Assembly: GCA_017871115.1 (NCBI GenBank)
Contig: JAFCIZ010000001.1
Location: forward strand, 787,501 to 851,500
Direction of reading: 5' to 3'
Length of the DNA: 64,000 bases
Source of the DNA: Cunninghamella blakesleeana
Lineage: Eukaryota; Mucoromycota; Mucoromycetes; Mucorales; Cunninghamellaceae
How positions within the stretch are numbered: position 1 is the stretch's first letter; the number at the start of each line of letters is the position of its first letter. Below the pieces are notes generated by a model. It was not told the DNA's origin, did not search any database, and saw only the letters and a list, made by a program, of their open reading frames with translations. Shown here piece after piece: positions 1 to 13,329 of this stretch. Made by a program: the position numbers and the translations under genes.

Positions 1-674
1 AGACCAAGGCAGATATCAAAGGTGGTACTTTAATTGATTACGATGGTCATATTCGATTATTGGAAATTGCCCAAGTTCCTGACGAACATGTAGAAGACTT
101 TAAATCCATTAAAAAATTCAAAATCTTTAATACCAACAATTTATGGATTGACTTGAAGGCTATCAAACGTGTCATGGATGAAGAAGCTTTGGAATTGGAA
201 ATTATTGTGAATCATAAAACTACAGAGAGTGGAGAAAAGGTCATTCAATTGGAAACTGCTGTTGGTGCTGGTATTAAACATTTCAAGAATGCCCACGGTG
301 TTAATGTTCCTCGTACTCGGTTCTTACCTGTAAAATCTACTTCAGATCTTTTCTTGGTCACCTCCAACTTATATTCTTTGGTACATGGTGAATTGGTAGT
401 TAATCCTAAACGTATGTTTAATGTAGTACCTTTAGTAAAATTGGGTGATCATTTTAAGAAGGTCAGCCATTTCTTGAATCGTTTTAAAACTATCCCTCAA
501 ATTTTAGAATTGGATCATTTAACGGTTACTGGTGATGTTACCTTTGGCGCTAATGTTGAACTTCGTGGTACTGTTATTATTGTTGCCAATCATGGTGAAC
601 GAATTGATATTCCTTCAGGTACCATGTTAGAAAACAAGGTCGTTACTGGTAATTTACGTATTTTGGACCATTAA
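1..674 (+). CDS. UGP1: UTP-glucose-1-phosphate uridylyltransferase, C-terminal part
   Basis: The gene runs in from the left edge; the open frame is already in phase at base 3 and ends with TAA at 672-674, giving about 223 C-terminal residues. The segments [38 protein letters not shown] and VTGDVTFG are hallmarks of eukaryotic UDP-glucose pyrophosphorylase. They cover the end of the nucleotidyltransferase core and the C-terminal left-handed beta-helix used for oligomerisation. The enzyme makes UDP-glucose from UTP and glucose-1-phosphate in the cytosol, feeding glycogen, beta-glucan and trehalose synthesis. The visible part has no intron. The substrate-binding N-terminal half lies outside the window. 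The gene is convergent with the P450 gene. Family assignment is firm; only completeness is unknown. Confidence 0.96.
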   Translation, partial: TKADIKGGTLIDYDGHIRLLEIAQVPDEHVEDFKSIKKFKIFNTNNLWIDLKAIKRVMDEEALELEIIVNHKTTESGEKVIQLETAVGAGIKHFKNAHGVNVPRTRFLPVKSTSDLFLVTSNLYSLVHGELVVNPKRMFNVVPLVKLGDHFKKVSHFLNRFKTIPQILELDHLTVTGDVTFGANVELRGTVIIVANHGERIDIPSGTMLENKVVTGNLRILDH

Positions 675-1453
675 AAAAAATATAAAGAGGAATAGGTAGT
701 TTTTGTTTTATTTTTTTATCTTTTACCAAAATTACTACTTTTATTATTATTATTACTATTATTATTATTATTATAACTTTTACAACTTTCAAATATTTTT
801 TGTTATTCTTTCAACTTCATTTTTTTATATACTTCATAAAATTTTCTTATTTTGAATAATGTTATTTTTTATTTGATTTTTTTTTAAAAAAATTATATTT
901 CCATCTCTTCTTTTTTTTTTTTTTCTCATTAAAATAAAATTGCTTAGTTTTTATTTTGTTTTCAAAAAAATTAAAAAAAATTAAAAAAAATTAAAAAAAA
1001 TTAAAAAAACTACGTAAAGAATAGTATTTTGGAAACATGAGCTTTAAAAATGAATTTCATTTTCTAGCCAATGATTTATTAGGTTATACACTTTCATTAT
1101 ACTAAAATAATTATAATAATAAAATTTATTTCTATTTAATCAAGCTAAATGAAATTATTTAAAAATAGAGAGAGAGAGAGAGAGAGAAATGTCGTACAAT
1201 ATACATAGCTATTTACTAAGCATATAACTTGATCTTATGCTCAAATCAAAGTAAGTGTTTCTTTTTTTTTTAATTGTCCAGATCGCCGGCCATTGTAATT
1301 ATTCAAAACCCAGTATTATTTAAATTAATAAAGTGAATCGAGATCAATTTTATTATATTACACTACATTATATTATATTATATTATATTATTTTTAAAAA
1401 AAGATTCCTAATAAAAAGGAATGTTTTTAAACTACTATCATTTTATCTACTAA
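675..1453. other. Intergenic region between convergent UGP1 and P450 genes
   Basis: No gene is seen. The stretch holds poly-T/poly-A runs, a tandem A8TT decamer repeat near 966-1008, a GA microsatellite at about 1168-1187 and a TTATA-type repeat near 1353-1392. It contains the 3' ends of both flanking transcripts; no poly-A site was assigned. Confidence 0.6.
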
Positions 1454-2722
1454 TTAAATTTTACGTGGCTTTAACTTGATTCTGAATTGATTTTTTTCTA
1501 CTGTTAAAGTGATAAATTGACGAAGGTCCTTTGCATTATCCAATTCTTCAGGAATAGCTTTGAACTCATAGTGCTTCACCAAAGTAGCAATACTTAATCT
1601 CATTTCCATCAAGGCAAAATTTTTTCCAATACATCCTCTTGATCTGATAATAATAATTAATTGATAGAATGATTTTATTAATTATTTATTGCTATATATA
1701 TTTCCTTTATTATTATTTCTTCATTTTCTTACCCAGCACTAAATGGATAATAAGCATCTAAACATGGAGGAGGGGTTGCACCTTCAAGCCATCTTTCAGG
1801 AATAAATTCATCTGGATTTGGCCAGTACTCAGGATTTTTATGGGCATGATTCATATTACCTATAATTATAGTCTATTTATTTATTTATTTATTTTTAAAA
1901 AAGAAAAGTATGATAATTTGTTATTATTATAATTATATCATCTTATATTTTTTTATTATTTTTATTTTATGTTTTTTTGCGTACGTTTTTTGGGATAAAG
2001 TATTTTCCAGCCAACAAAATATCACGATTGGCAATTCTTTGAAGTCCATGAGAAGAAATAGTATTTAATCTCATCGATTCATTGATTACAGCATTAAGAT
2101 AAGGTAACTTTTTTAATTGGTCATTGGAATAAAAGGAACTATTAGGTGCCAAAAGGACATCATCTATTTCTTGTTGTAATATTTTTAGCTTTTCAGGGCT
2201 TTTTAATAATTCAATAATAGCAAATCCGGTACTGTTTGACGTCGTTTCGCTTCCCTTTTGAATTTTTTTTTTTTTAAAAAAAAAAAATAGATACGTTAGA
2301 TGGATCAGCTATTTAATGATAAAATAAAATAATATCTCTACCATTTATGCTTTCTTTCCTTTTAAAAAATATAAAACAAACTTACGGCCACAAGGAAAAG
2401 GATAACTTCGCTAATGATACTATTTACTGTTAATCGATCTTCTTGTTCAGTAGAATTTTGTGTATCGATTAAAATTTGAAGAATGTCGGATCGTTTCTCT
2501 TTATTTTCCAATCTTTTCATAATAATATCAACCATAAACTATATTATAATAACAACAATATATACATTATTTTGTAAAAAAAGAAAAAAAAAAAAGGGTA
2601 TAAATAAATGAAATAAATATTAATATTTAAACTAATACGTACCTTTTCAAATTGTGGATCTCTGTTGAGCCCAAATAATTTAATAATATTTCCAAGGAAA
2701 GGATACACAATAAACTAAATTG

Positions 2723-2755
<33 letters not shown>

Positions 2756-3983
2756 AATAAATAGCCATATACATTTATAAACTTAAAATAAAAATCTCTA
2801 TTTATATATGAAGAATTTTGATTTACCAAAGAAGATAATCGCATACCACGAGTAATACTTGTAGGAATAAAGTGATCATTGTCATTAATTAAATTAAAAC
2901 TTTCATTATAGGCTACTTCACCAATAATATCCAAAGCCAAACATGCCAATAAATTCCATATATCTACAGTACCATAAGATTCTTCATCCTTTGTTTCATT
3001 AATCTGTTTATCGATTTTGTTAATAAATTGTTCAGTACAGGCTGTTATAAATGGTTCTAAAGAATAAAGATATTTCATTGAAAATGCGGGAGATAATATT
3101 CTTCTCTATAGATAGTAAATATATACATATATAGATATATATATATTAAAAGAATAGATAGATAATAAGTCTCTCTTTTGATTTAAAAAAAAAAAAAACA
3201 ATAACTCTATTATTATTACTATTATTATATATTTATTTTTGTTTACTCTTTGTTTATGAAACACAACATCTCTTGTATTAAACAAATTTTGAAGCCCATC
3301 CTCTACATTAAAAAATAAATAAATAAAGAATAATATGTATTTAAATATATACTTGTAATAATTCATAACATGAATATATACACACATATCTATTTACCTT
3401 GTAATCTACTATAATTGGGTCCTTTTTGAAGATCATCGGTAACTAGTACTTGCTTGAGCATATCTTTATCAGATACAGAAATAACACCAGGGGAAACTTG
3501 AATTATTGTTCCATATTTATCATGTAATGCTTTTGCTCTGCGATAACTATAGTAAGCAAATAATATATACAGGTTAAAAAAAAATTTTATGCTGAGTTTT
3601 CTGTGTATCTATTTCCTTTATATGCAAAACTCACCTTGTACCACGAGGACGATCAATTAAGGCACGAGGTATGCTAAGTATCTTGGCATAAAAGGGACCT
3701 GGAATATGGCTTAACGGACCAAAATAAGCATCATATAATCTCTATAAATAATATATACATATTTGGTTATTTTATTTTATTTTTAAAAAAGAATCAAGTA
3801 AATAACCTTTTTAATGTATAAAAAAAAAAAAAAAAAACCAGAAAACCTGATGCAACTTACTGATGTCAGCGTATAAGAAGTCCATGTAAGAGCAATAGCA
3901 AATCCAATACTTTTTATATTTTTTTTTTTCAAATATTCAGCTGTATATTGTTCTATTTTATTATAAATATTGAAATTACTCAT
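1454..3983 (-). CDS. Cytochrome P450 monooxygenase, about ten exons
   Basis: About 520 residues can be assembled from roughly ten exons. The start ATG is at 3983; the first exon carries a hydrophobic N-terminal anchor and ends at a GTAAGT donor at 3860. Exon 2 (3635-3741) has the proline-rich hinge (HIPGPF). The I-helix motif is AGSETTS, split across the intron near 2262-2385. The ExxR motif is ESMR near 2070. The PERF-like segment is PERW near 1800. The heme-binding loop SRGCIGKNFA lies near 1620-1644, just after the splice from YYPFSAG. The gene ends with TAA at 1454-1456. Such enzymes are ER-anchored heme-thiolate monooxygenases that need a P450 reductase. All signature residues are present, so it looks functional. 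Subfamily and substrate cannot be told from sequence alone. Confidence 0.93.
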
Positions 3984-5480
3984 ATTTATTTATTTTGATT
4001 TAGTTTTAAAAGAATAAAGAAAAGAAAAAAGAACGCAAAAAAAAAAAAAAAAATCAACAGAATTTATAAAAAAAATTAAAATCCGGAGTTTATATTTTCA
4101 TTACCTAATTTTTTTTAAAAAAAATATTTTGTTATGCGATAATTTTTTATAAAACCATCATGATTTCTAAATTCAGAATGTTTATAATGACTAAATGACA
4201 TATTGATAGATAAAATAAGAGTTTCATTACTATTATTAAATATATCTTTAAATAAACCTCATTATCTGAATAATAATAAATATGATATATAAAGCAAAAA
4301 ATAAAATAAAAAAATAGAATATACTACGCACATACGCAATTCTGCGCCAATACTTTTTTTTTTATCTTGTGATATAAAAGACATGATAATAAATATTTTT
4401 ACTAAAGATATACTACAAGCTCTTTACTGAAAACTAAAACCAATGTAATAAAATGTTTATTCAAGTCGATAAGCATTCAATAAAGTAACACGCACTCATT
4501 AAATATATATGATATTTGCTTTTAAATAATGAATCAGTAATCATAGAACGTTTATTAAAAAGATTAGATCAAATCAAAAATAATAAATAACCGATCAGAA
4601 AAAATAAATGGTCACCATGGGAAATAAAATACCATTACAAGTGCAAAAAATAACCACCATCAGGGATAAATGATGAATGGCCAGCATTAAAAATTTTAGA
4701 AGATGATCAAGAAGAATCATAGGGTACTGGTATTATTAATTAACAAAGGTAACCAAGAACGAGAAACCATCAAAGATAATATCTAATAAACGTAAATAAA
4801 TTGAATATCATTTATTAAATTAAATATATTTATATTTTAGTTACACTATATAACAAGTATATATATATATATATATTATCTTTAGAATCATATAATTTGT
4901 TAATTGCTTTTTACATGTTTATCTTTAATCGACATTATAAGATTAATAAAACCAACTATTAGGAATATAGTCTGTATAACGATCAATTTCGTAATCGTTG
5001 TTTTAAAATCATTGTTTTTGTTTTACCTATAAATATTAGTATATCTAGTAAGAGATAAAGAGTAAGGATATTGTTTTTGTATATTTTGTCTTTTTTTGTA
5101 TATTATTTTCTTGATCGTGATTGCCATTTTTTATTTTATTAATCATTATGATATTGTATATACCATAGGTAATTGTATAGATAATTTGCAAAGGTATTAC
5201 CAGATATGGAACAAAATGCATACATCATTACATATTAAACAGGTAGCTATGTATGATGATGCTGACCCAAGATAACTAAAAAATAAAATCGTTACTGTAT
5301 GCTCATTTATTTTTGTTATTCTACTTTAAAATTTTTTTATATAATATTTTTTATTTGTAATGTTTATCCTACTCATTTTTAATAATGAAATATTTTTCAA
5401 TTTTTTTTTTTTTTCCGTAGCCTTAGAAAAATAGATTTTTATGAATGGGCAACCTATATTAATGATTAATATTACAGTAA

Positions 5481-5518
<38 letters not shown>

Positions 5519-6101
5519 CATTCTTCCCATTATGTAGATAGTGTTCATAGACAATAGATAGCAGGCAATAAAATAGGAAAAAGAAGATAGAAAAAAGCAG
5601 TTAATTATTCTAAATATCCAGATTTGAGAAAAGAATACTAAAAAAAAAGATGGTACTATTTAAACAGTAGGTAAAATATGAGCTAAAAGAGAGACAATCT
5701 ATACTACTATATGATATCATGGATGACGAAGATATGCAGATACCAGAGGTTATTTCACTATAAAAGTCATTTAATACTTAAAAGAAATAATAAACCATTC
5801 AATATAAACATTAAAACTATAAAAAAAAATAGAAGAAAAGGAAATATTTATTATAGTGATGAAAAAAAAGTATAGTAATTATAATAATAGTAGTAATAAT
5901 AATAAATGCCATGATATAAATAGATAACAAAATCAAAAAAAGTATAAAAAATAGCGAAACAAAATTAAATTAAATGTAAAAAGATTATGTAATCAATATA
6001 CTATAATAAAAATAACGAGTATAATGCGAAATATGAATATTTATAAATGTCATAAATGATTGCAAAGAAAAATAAAATAAAAACAAAAAATGTTGGTAAA
6101 C
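3984..6101. other. P450 upstream region and AT-rich non-coding stretch with decayed coding islands
   Basis: The first 130 bases form the probable P450 promoter, with a TCCGGA motif between an A-tract and a T-rich stretch near 4077-4092. From about 4550 to 5760 the plus strand shows short coding-like patches with frequent stops. Examples are a patch reading INDEWPALKILEDD near 4665-4710 and one reading YSKYPDLRKEY near 5605-5640. These look like eroded remains of a gene or transposon, but no family could be named. An (AAT)n microsatellite lies near 5480-5517. No intact gene is supported. Confidence 0.4.
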
Positions 6102-9100
6102 TCAATTAAGACTATTTATAAAAATAAAAACAAAATAAAGCAAGAGAATGAGTATGAGTGTAAATTTAATATATTTTATCTATTCTCCAAATATATTTTA
6201 TTATTATTTTATTATTGTTCACTTACGTTCCCTTACAAAATTTACTACCACACAGACAGGGTATCTTATCAGCTTCAATTGGAAATTTGTAATCATAAGT
6301 AATTTCTTCACCAGGTTCAATATCACGGTTAGCATAAATGACAATCTTTTTATGTTTATCAACAGTAATGATTTTAGCACTACAATTTGGCTATTTAAAA
6401 GAAGATGAAGTAAAAACAAAAATAAATGACAAACCATGGTATTAGTGTTTTTATTATTATTATTATTATTATTATACTTGATCCATTTGTATAATAATTA
6501 TAGCTATATATTTATAATACTTACAGTACAACAATGATTAATAAATCTTGCAATGCTTCCTTTTTGAGTAGCATCAATAACAATATCATCATCAACACGA
6601 AACAAATAACTACTTCCAATACCACATCGTTCATATTTCTTTTCACGTTCTTCAGCGACTTGCTGGCGAATAACTTCTCCAACATATTCAATCACCATAT
6701 CATTTGCATCAATATGCTCCTCTGCATAAAGCCCCCAGTCATGAATAGGTGATTTGGCAAATCGAAGTTGTTTTTTTCTTCCCTTTAATTGATTAAATTT
6801 CAAAATGTCTGAATCAGCCATGGCTTTCTTTTGCATAACCATTCCTACAACAAACCTTCGATTATTGACCCGATTAGTACGAGAGGATAGACGTGTAGTT
6901 AAAGTTGATGTATCCAAAACCGCCTTATTTTTAGGTAAATACGTAGCCTTTTCTGCATCAGAAATGGCATAATAACCTCTCGATCTTGCGCACCCACCGT
7001 TTTCTTTTTCCGTTGTTATGAGAGGAGGAATAGGAGAAAATTGATCCTTTTTATTATTTAAAGTGGTAGTAGAAGAAGCACTAGCTTCGGCGTCAGTATC
7101 AGTACTTTTCCATAATCCAAGCTTTTCCATAATAGCTAATCGTAAAAAATCAAAATCTTCAACGTCTTTGGCTTGTTGAAATGGATCCCAATCCGGATGA
7201 AGTTCTAATAAATGCTTTCCAGCATCATCTTCGATTTCTTCTTTTTTGAAATAAGTCAAATCATCATCTGAAGAATCCGGTTCTAATAACTTTCGTTCAT
7301 AAGCTTCTCGATCCATGATAGGCTTTTCTGATACTTTATTATCATCCAGCTTTTCATTTTTAATAGCCAAGAAGTCACCACCATTATTATTATTATTATT
7401 ATCATAAAGTTGTTCCTTTTTGATTTTAGATAATTCATTCTTTTTCTTGTTATGGAACGTCTGATCTATATCCATGAATTCTTCATCTTCAGCCCCTTCT
7501 TCTAATTTCAAATATTTCTGTTTTTGTTGTTGCTGTTGCTGTAATAGACTGTTACGTTTTCTTTTTTTCATTTTTCCACTTATTGTTTTAGATGATGACA
7601 ATATATGACTTTTCTTTCTATCCATGTATTCTTCACCAGAGATTTCTTCAAAGACATCATTGTTTGTATTTACTATGGTGGCATTAGTCATATCATCATC
7701 CGTCGTATCCAGTCGTAACTTCTTCCCTTTCCCTTGTTGCTGTTGCTGTTTCTTCTTTTTATAAAATCGTTCAGAATAATCATTTCCCAATTCATTATTA
7801 TTGTCATCATCAGTAGAAGAGGCATCATCATCATCATTGAATGAATCTTTTTTAGAGAATAGTCTTTTCTTCTTCAATTTTTTCTTTTTTGTAAAAGAAA
7901 TACTACTACTATTACCCCCATCTGTAGAATCATTATTTTCATCATCTTGGTGTAGTTGGCGTAGAAAGGCAGCATGCCGATGATCAAATTCTTCTTCTTC
8001 ATCATCATCACTAAGATAATCTCTTAATCGCCTTGGTTTTTTACGTTCTAAATTGGATGACCGTTTATGAGAGTGAGAATGGCTAGACGTTACTGCCGGT
8101 ATTGTTGATGGTAATGTTGTTGTTAAAGTATGTTTTGTTGTAGATTTTATGGTTGATATGGAGGATGAAGATAATGGCTTAGCTGTAGATGAAGCAGATA
8201 ATAATGATGGTTCTTTATGTGTCATCTTTTCAAAATCATCATTGTTTTCATTATCACTTGAACGAGCAGAGGCTCCAGATTGATATTCACCTTCTTCTGA
8301 ACTTGAAAAGAACGTATCTTCTTGTGGTGGTGGGGGTGTATTACCATGATTAGAAACGTTTTCATCACCAATTTTTAATTTTTCGGATGATACTGATGTT
8401 GATGTTGTTGATGTTGTTCTAGAGGGCGTGGTTGGCGATAATGATTCAGAATCTACTTTGTTTTTCTTTAAAGTATCAATTGAGTTATACCTTAAAGTGG
8501 TGGTAGTGGTTGAGATGAAGTCGTCACTATATAATCCGTTTTGTTTTTCTTTGTCACCATTACCCTTTTCTTTTGATATAGAAATAGAATTATAATCTTC
8601 TTCTCTTTCCCCTTCTTCTTCTACCTTTTCTTCTTCATCACTATCCTCATAATGTATTTTTGAAGTTAATCTACGTTTAGCATAAAAAGATTTCTTTTCA
8701 ATAGTGTTATCAAAAGGTCTTTGTTCAGATGATGCTGTTGATGATTTTGCCGATGATGCTGTAGCTGTAGAAGTGTTTCTCTTTTTAAATCTTGGTAATT
8801 TATTAAACGATGGTAATGAAGTTTCCAGAATACTCTGTGCTGATTTAGGTAACGAATAAAGCATATCCGTATTATTACTACTATCCTTTTTATTGATGGT
8901 ATTATTATTATTATTATTATCATATAAGCCAGTCGATGTAGATTTACTATTATCAGTTTTTTTCGTTGTATCCAGTAAAGAGGAAGAGGTAGGGTGTTTA
9001 TAATCATTCTCTTTATTTTTCCTTATATCAGATTGAGTTGATGACAAAATAGAATGACCATTGGGAATAGTAGAGCCTATACTTTCCTTTACATTTGATA

Positions 9101-9957
9101 TTTGTTCTTTATTATCTTCAGTATCTTGTAATTGATTTTTAACATTTGCTTTCCTTTTATGTAATGCCGGATTTAAAAAATCATAAATACAAGGTCCAAT
9201 AACACGATTTTTTACATCTTTTAAAAATACATCAGCAAGTTGACTAAATAAAATTTGTTTGGCATGCTTAATAATATCATCTTCTTTCGAGGATAAGAGT
9301 GGGCTTGTTGTTGACGGAGAGGAGGAAGAATGGGATGGTACTTCTGCTGTAGTTGATATTTCAGATGATGGTGATGGTGTTATAGGTTTTGTTGTAATGT
9401 TATTATTATCATTTTTATTTTCTAATGTTGACATAACATGAGATTTACCATGAATAGTGCTATCCTCGTTATTATTAGATTCTAGTACCTGACTATTTTC
9501 TGATAAAGTAGTAACACTTTTATTATTATTGGTATAGTTTTGTTGATCTAGTAATTTATCATTATTCATTTCTGATGATGATTCTATTATTATGGAGGAT
9601 GATACTGACTGTGGTAGTGGCGGGGACGATGATATATTTTTTTTGGTTTCTTCTTTTTCAAATTTTGAAACGTCTGAAGTTGTGTCTATTTCAGTAGATA
9701 AAGAAGATAACGGTTCTGTAGTTTTAATAGATGCTGTATCTATTTCTAATGATTGTACTTCTTGATAACTAGATATAGGCTGTGATACATCATCAGCTGC
9801 TTTTGTTGAACCGTCTTGCAAACTCAAATATAAAACATATCCAAATAAATAACGTCTATCCATAGCCATTGCTCGTTTTGCATCACTTAATGAATCAAAT
9901 ACTATATGCCAATCATTTGAATCATGATATATCTAAAAAAAAAAAAAGTAAAAAAAA

Positions 9958-9998
<41 letters not shown>

Positions 9999-12162
9999 GT
10001 ATCAGATTATTACCTCTTTCTTTTACCATCATTTATTTATTAATTTATATATAATTATTTATAAACTTACATCTAAATAATTATAATGATAAAAACTCTT
10101 TCTTAATTCTTCCAAGACACCACGCATAAACGGTAAATGTTTTTTTGGTATAAGAATAGTTGGTAATTTTTCAGATACTGGTCTATAATCCTAATTAAAA
10201 TAAATAATATGTATTAGTAAATAGTTATTTACTTTATTTTTTTTCTCTATATAACGATAAGCACATATTTATTTATTTACCTCTCTAGGACGTCTATATT
10301 CATCACGAGTATACCAATGATCATTACGTTTTCTACGATGATAATCCCAATTATCTCTGCTACTACCTCCACTATTACTATCATAATCCCACCTTGATCT
10401 GGAAGAAGTATACTCATTATTACCATAATAATTGGATGGTGGTGGATCACGTCCTATACTTCGACTACGGCTACGACTTCTACTACTTTGGCTATGACTT
10501 CTTGTACGGCTCCTACTACGACTACGACTCTTGTATTTTGATTCATAAACACTTGATGATGCTGAAGTTGGTGGTTGATCCCATTTTGAAGAAGATAATG
10601 ATGATGAAGATGCTGATGTTTTTATATGAAGGGATTGATTAGGTGGTAATGCTGATGAAGAAGGCGGTAACGGTAGATGTGAAGACGATGATGATGGTGG
10701 TGGCTGCTGCTGCTGTTGTTGTGGTGGTGGTGGTAAATGTCCATAAGAAGATCTCGATGATGATTCGTATCGATCCACATCATATTGCCTTGATGAGGAT
10801 GAATAAGATGGATACCTTGAATAATATTTATTAGATGCTGAACTTGATGAAGATGAGTGACGAGGGGGAGGAGGAGGGGGAGGAGGATGATGGTAATCAT
10901 AAGGAGGAGGGGATCTATTAGAATATCCGCGGTATCTACCGTCATCATAATAACGTCTATCCATATAATCCCTTGAATGCCGATATCTATAGTTATTATT
11001 ATTACCATTATTACCATTATCATATCCCGATGACCATTTTCCTACTTCTTCATCTATGACTTCTCCTTCTTCACGATATAAAGTTGAATGATGTGGTCGT
11101 GTTGGTGGCTCATCTACTAATCCTATATTGCTGTTATGTATGGATGATGCTGGTCTTCTGGGAGGTTCATCTAAATTTGATGTTGTTTCATGTCTTAAAA
11201 TTTCAGCAATGGCCAGTTTTAATTTTTCTCCTATAATATTTTTTAAATAAGAAAAAGAATAAAAGAAAAATTAAATTGAGATTTTATTCATAATTCTAAT
11301 ATTTCTAATACTTTTTATACACTTTTTTATTTATTTTTATTTTTATTTTTTTATTACCATTTGGATCAAATTCGATTTTAACATTATTAGATTGTCCCAT
11401 TTTTCTACGATGGCCTTTTTCTATAGCCAAATTAGCAGCTGCATGACCATCCTCACCACCATATCCAACAATAGCTATACCAAGAGATCCGCCTGTAGAA
11501 GGATTTTTCTCAATTTCAACTAATTCCACTTGACCATAAACTGACATATAAGTAGCAATTTGTGTTTCTGTAGTTAAAGGTGATAAGTTGGATACTAATA
11601 ATGTTGTAAGAGGTTTAGGTCCAATTGAATGTTCATCATACTAATAAAAATATAATAAAGATGTAAAAAAATCAGTTTTTTCATTCAATGTTTTTCACCA
11701 TTGTTGTTTGTCTGTTTTTCTTTTAATATATATATACAAGTATTACATAAAATCGAACACACTTTAGTTTTGTACGATATTTTTTACGACCTTTCGACAT
11801 ATCTTTTCCATAATTAGCATGTTGAATACGAGGATCTTTAGATTCTACTTTTTTCTTGGAGTCCTTTTAAAATAATATAATAGTACGAAAAATGAAAATA
11901 AATAATTAAAAAATACATCTACTATCTTTATAGATTAAAGTATTTATGTAAAGTGAAAAAAATCAATATAAAAAGGGAGAGGGGGTGTTTGCAAAGAGGG
12001 AGAGGGGGAAGAAGAGGAAGTGGAAGAATAAAAGTGTGTCATATATTAATATATTTATATTCTTCTGTTTCATTACCATATCACTTTCGGTTTGATAAAT
12101 ATTTGAATCTAATTTTGAATCATCGGCAGCTGCAGTAGTAGTAGCAGTAATAGTACTATTAC

Positions 12163-12198
<36 letters not shown>

Positions 12199-12628
12199 AA
12201 TTCGATGAAGTAGGTGATGGTGTTATTGTTGTTATGTTAGTTGCTGATTGTGTTTCGTCTATTGGACTAAAAATAAAAATATAAATAAAAAAAAACAATA
12301 CGTTTATATTAATAATCTAATCAATATGTTTCATTATTAAATAAGTATAAACGGATTAAAATAACTATAATAAGGATAACAATAATAATATACTATATCA
12401 TTATTATTACAATAAAACTTTTATGTATAGAGAAATATAAAGGGTTCCTACTTTATATTTTTAATTTATTTTTTTTTGATAATAATAATATTAAAGGGTA
12501 AAAAGGGAAAAGGAAGGAAGAAAAAAAAGTAAACTTATTTTCCCAATTTATATTTTTTTAAAAGCAATCCTTTCTTATTATATTGAACTAAAAGATATCA
12601 AAATAAATTTTTACCATTGTGAATCCAT
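6102..12628 (-). CDS. SET1: Histone H3 lysine-4 methyltransferase Set1 (COMPASS catalytic subunit)
   Basis: Nine exons give a predicted 1,751 residues. They are 12615-12628, 12077-12266, 11747-11863, 11358-11640, 10281-11230, 10071-10190, 6525-9932, 6227-6390 and 6102-6111; phases agree throughout. Residues about 108-205 form the first RRM ([18 protein letters not shown]). A second RRM-like Set1 region lies at about 519-600. About 900 residues of disordered acidic, Lys, Ser and poly-Asn sequence follow. The N-SET motif ([12 protein letters not shown]) is near residue 1540. The SET domain from about 1610 has [29 protein letters not shown] and the post-SET cysteines CLCGSKFC. The enzyme mono- to trimethylates H3K4 in the nucleus. 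The NHCC motif, in place of NHSC, is also found in yeast Set1. The last exon has only 10 nt but supplies the conserved end GTLN. The start exon (MDSQ) is inferred from splice signals. Confidence 0.94.
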
Positions 12629-12967
12629 GAAGATTGGATTTAATGATAGATGAAAACACACAATAACGGAAAGAAAGTGAAAAACATAATTTTTTTGCAC
12701 TTTTTTTTACGCTTGTTTTTATTTTCACAGACTGGCTTTTAAAAAAAAAGTTTACCAATAAAATCGAAATCTAACCAAAAAATAAAATAATTTTAAAAAA
12801 TATGAATCGATCAAAAAAAATCAAAAATCATAATCATGCAAATAGAATTTTATAGGATTTTATGATAGCTTTTGTTCTTCCCTCTTTATATTTTTTTTAT
12901 TCTTTATTCTTTATTCTTTATTTGTTAAGCAATATATATGTATATACTAATTATAAATAAATATAAA
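12629..12967. promoter_or_regulatory. Intergenic region upstream of SET1
   Basis: This stretch separates the SET1 start from the end of the exchanger gene. It holds A/T tracts and a short AAAATCGAAAT element near 12760, about 130 nt upstream of the SET1 ATG. It resembles elements found upstream of other genes here. No coding sequence is seen. Confidence 0.4.
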
Positions 12968-13294
12968 TTAATCTAAAATACTCATTTCTAATAAAACATC
13001 AGTTAAGCAACAAACAATATAAACAATAATCATCCACCAGCCAAGCTCCTTATTAATACGATACCCATTTAGGTTTACAACAATTAATGTACTAAGTAAA
13101 ACTGTAATAAGACCTCCCGAGGAAACAAGGATAGTTGGTGCAATATCGAGTTTGTAAGGCTCCCCAGAGATAAGTGTTTGGTACGTAGATGAGATACCAA
13201 CACCAAGCACCATATCTAATATAATAATAATAATAAAAAATAAATATATACATATATATATAACAATGGATCAGTACATATACATATGTATTTG

Positions 13295-13329
<35 letters not shown>

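Noticed and set aside
6148..6408. Plus-strand frame near the SET1 3' end
   Set aside because: Antisense to the Set1 SET and post-SET exons.
6531..6560. NHCC instead of NHSC in the SET domain as a possible inactivating change
   Set aside because: Yeast Set1, an active enzyme, also has NHCC, so this is not evidence of loss of function.
8666..9007. 113-codon minus-strand frame inside SET1
   Set aside because: Off-frame reading of the Set1 disordered region; no splice support.
9960..9992. (TA)n runs as possible origin or regulatory sites
   Set aside because: Dozens of similar (TA)n runs occur throughout introns and flanks; no specific signal.
10622..11023. His- and Ile-rich frame within SET1
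   Set aside because: Shadow of the SET1 exon 10281-11230 in another frame; the Set1 frame continues the conserved protein.
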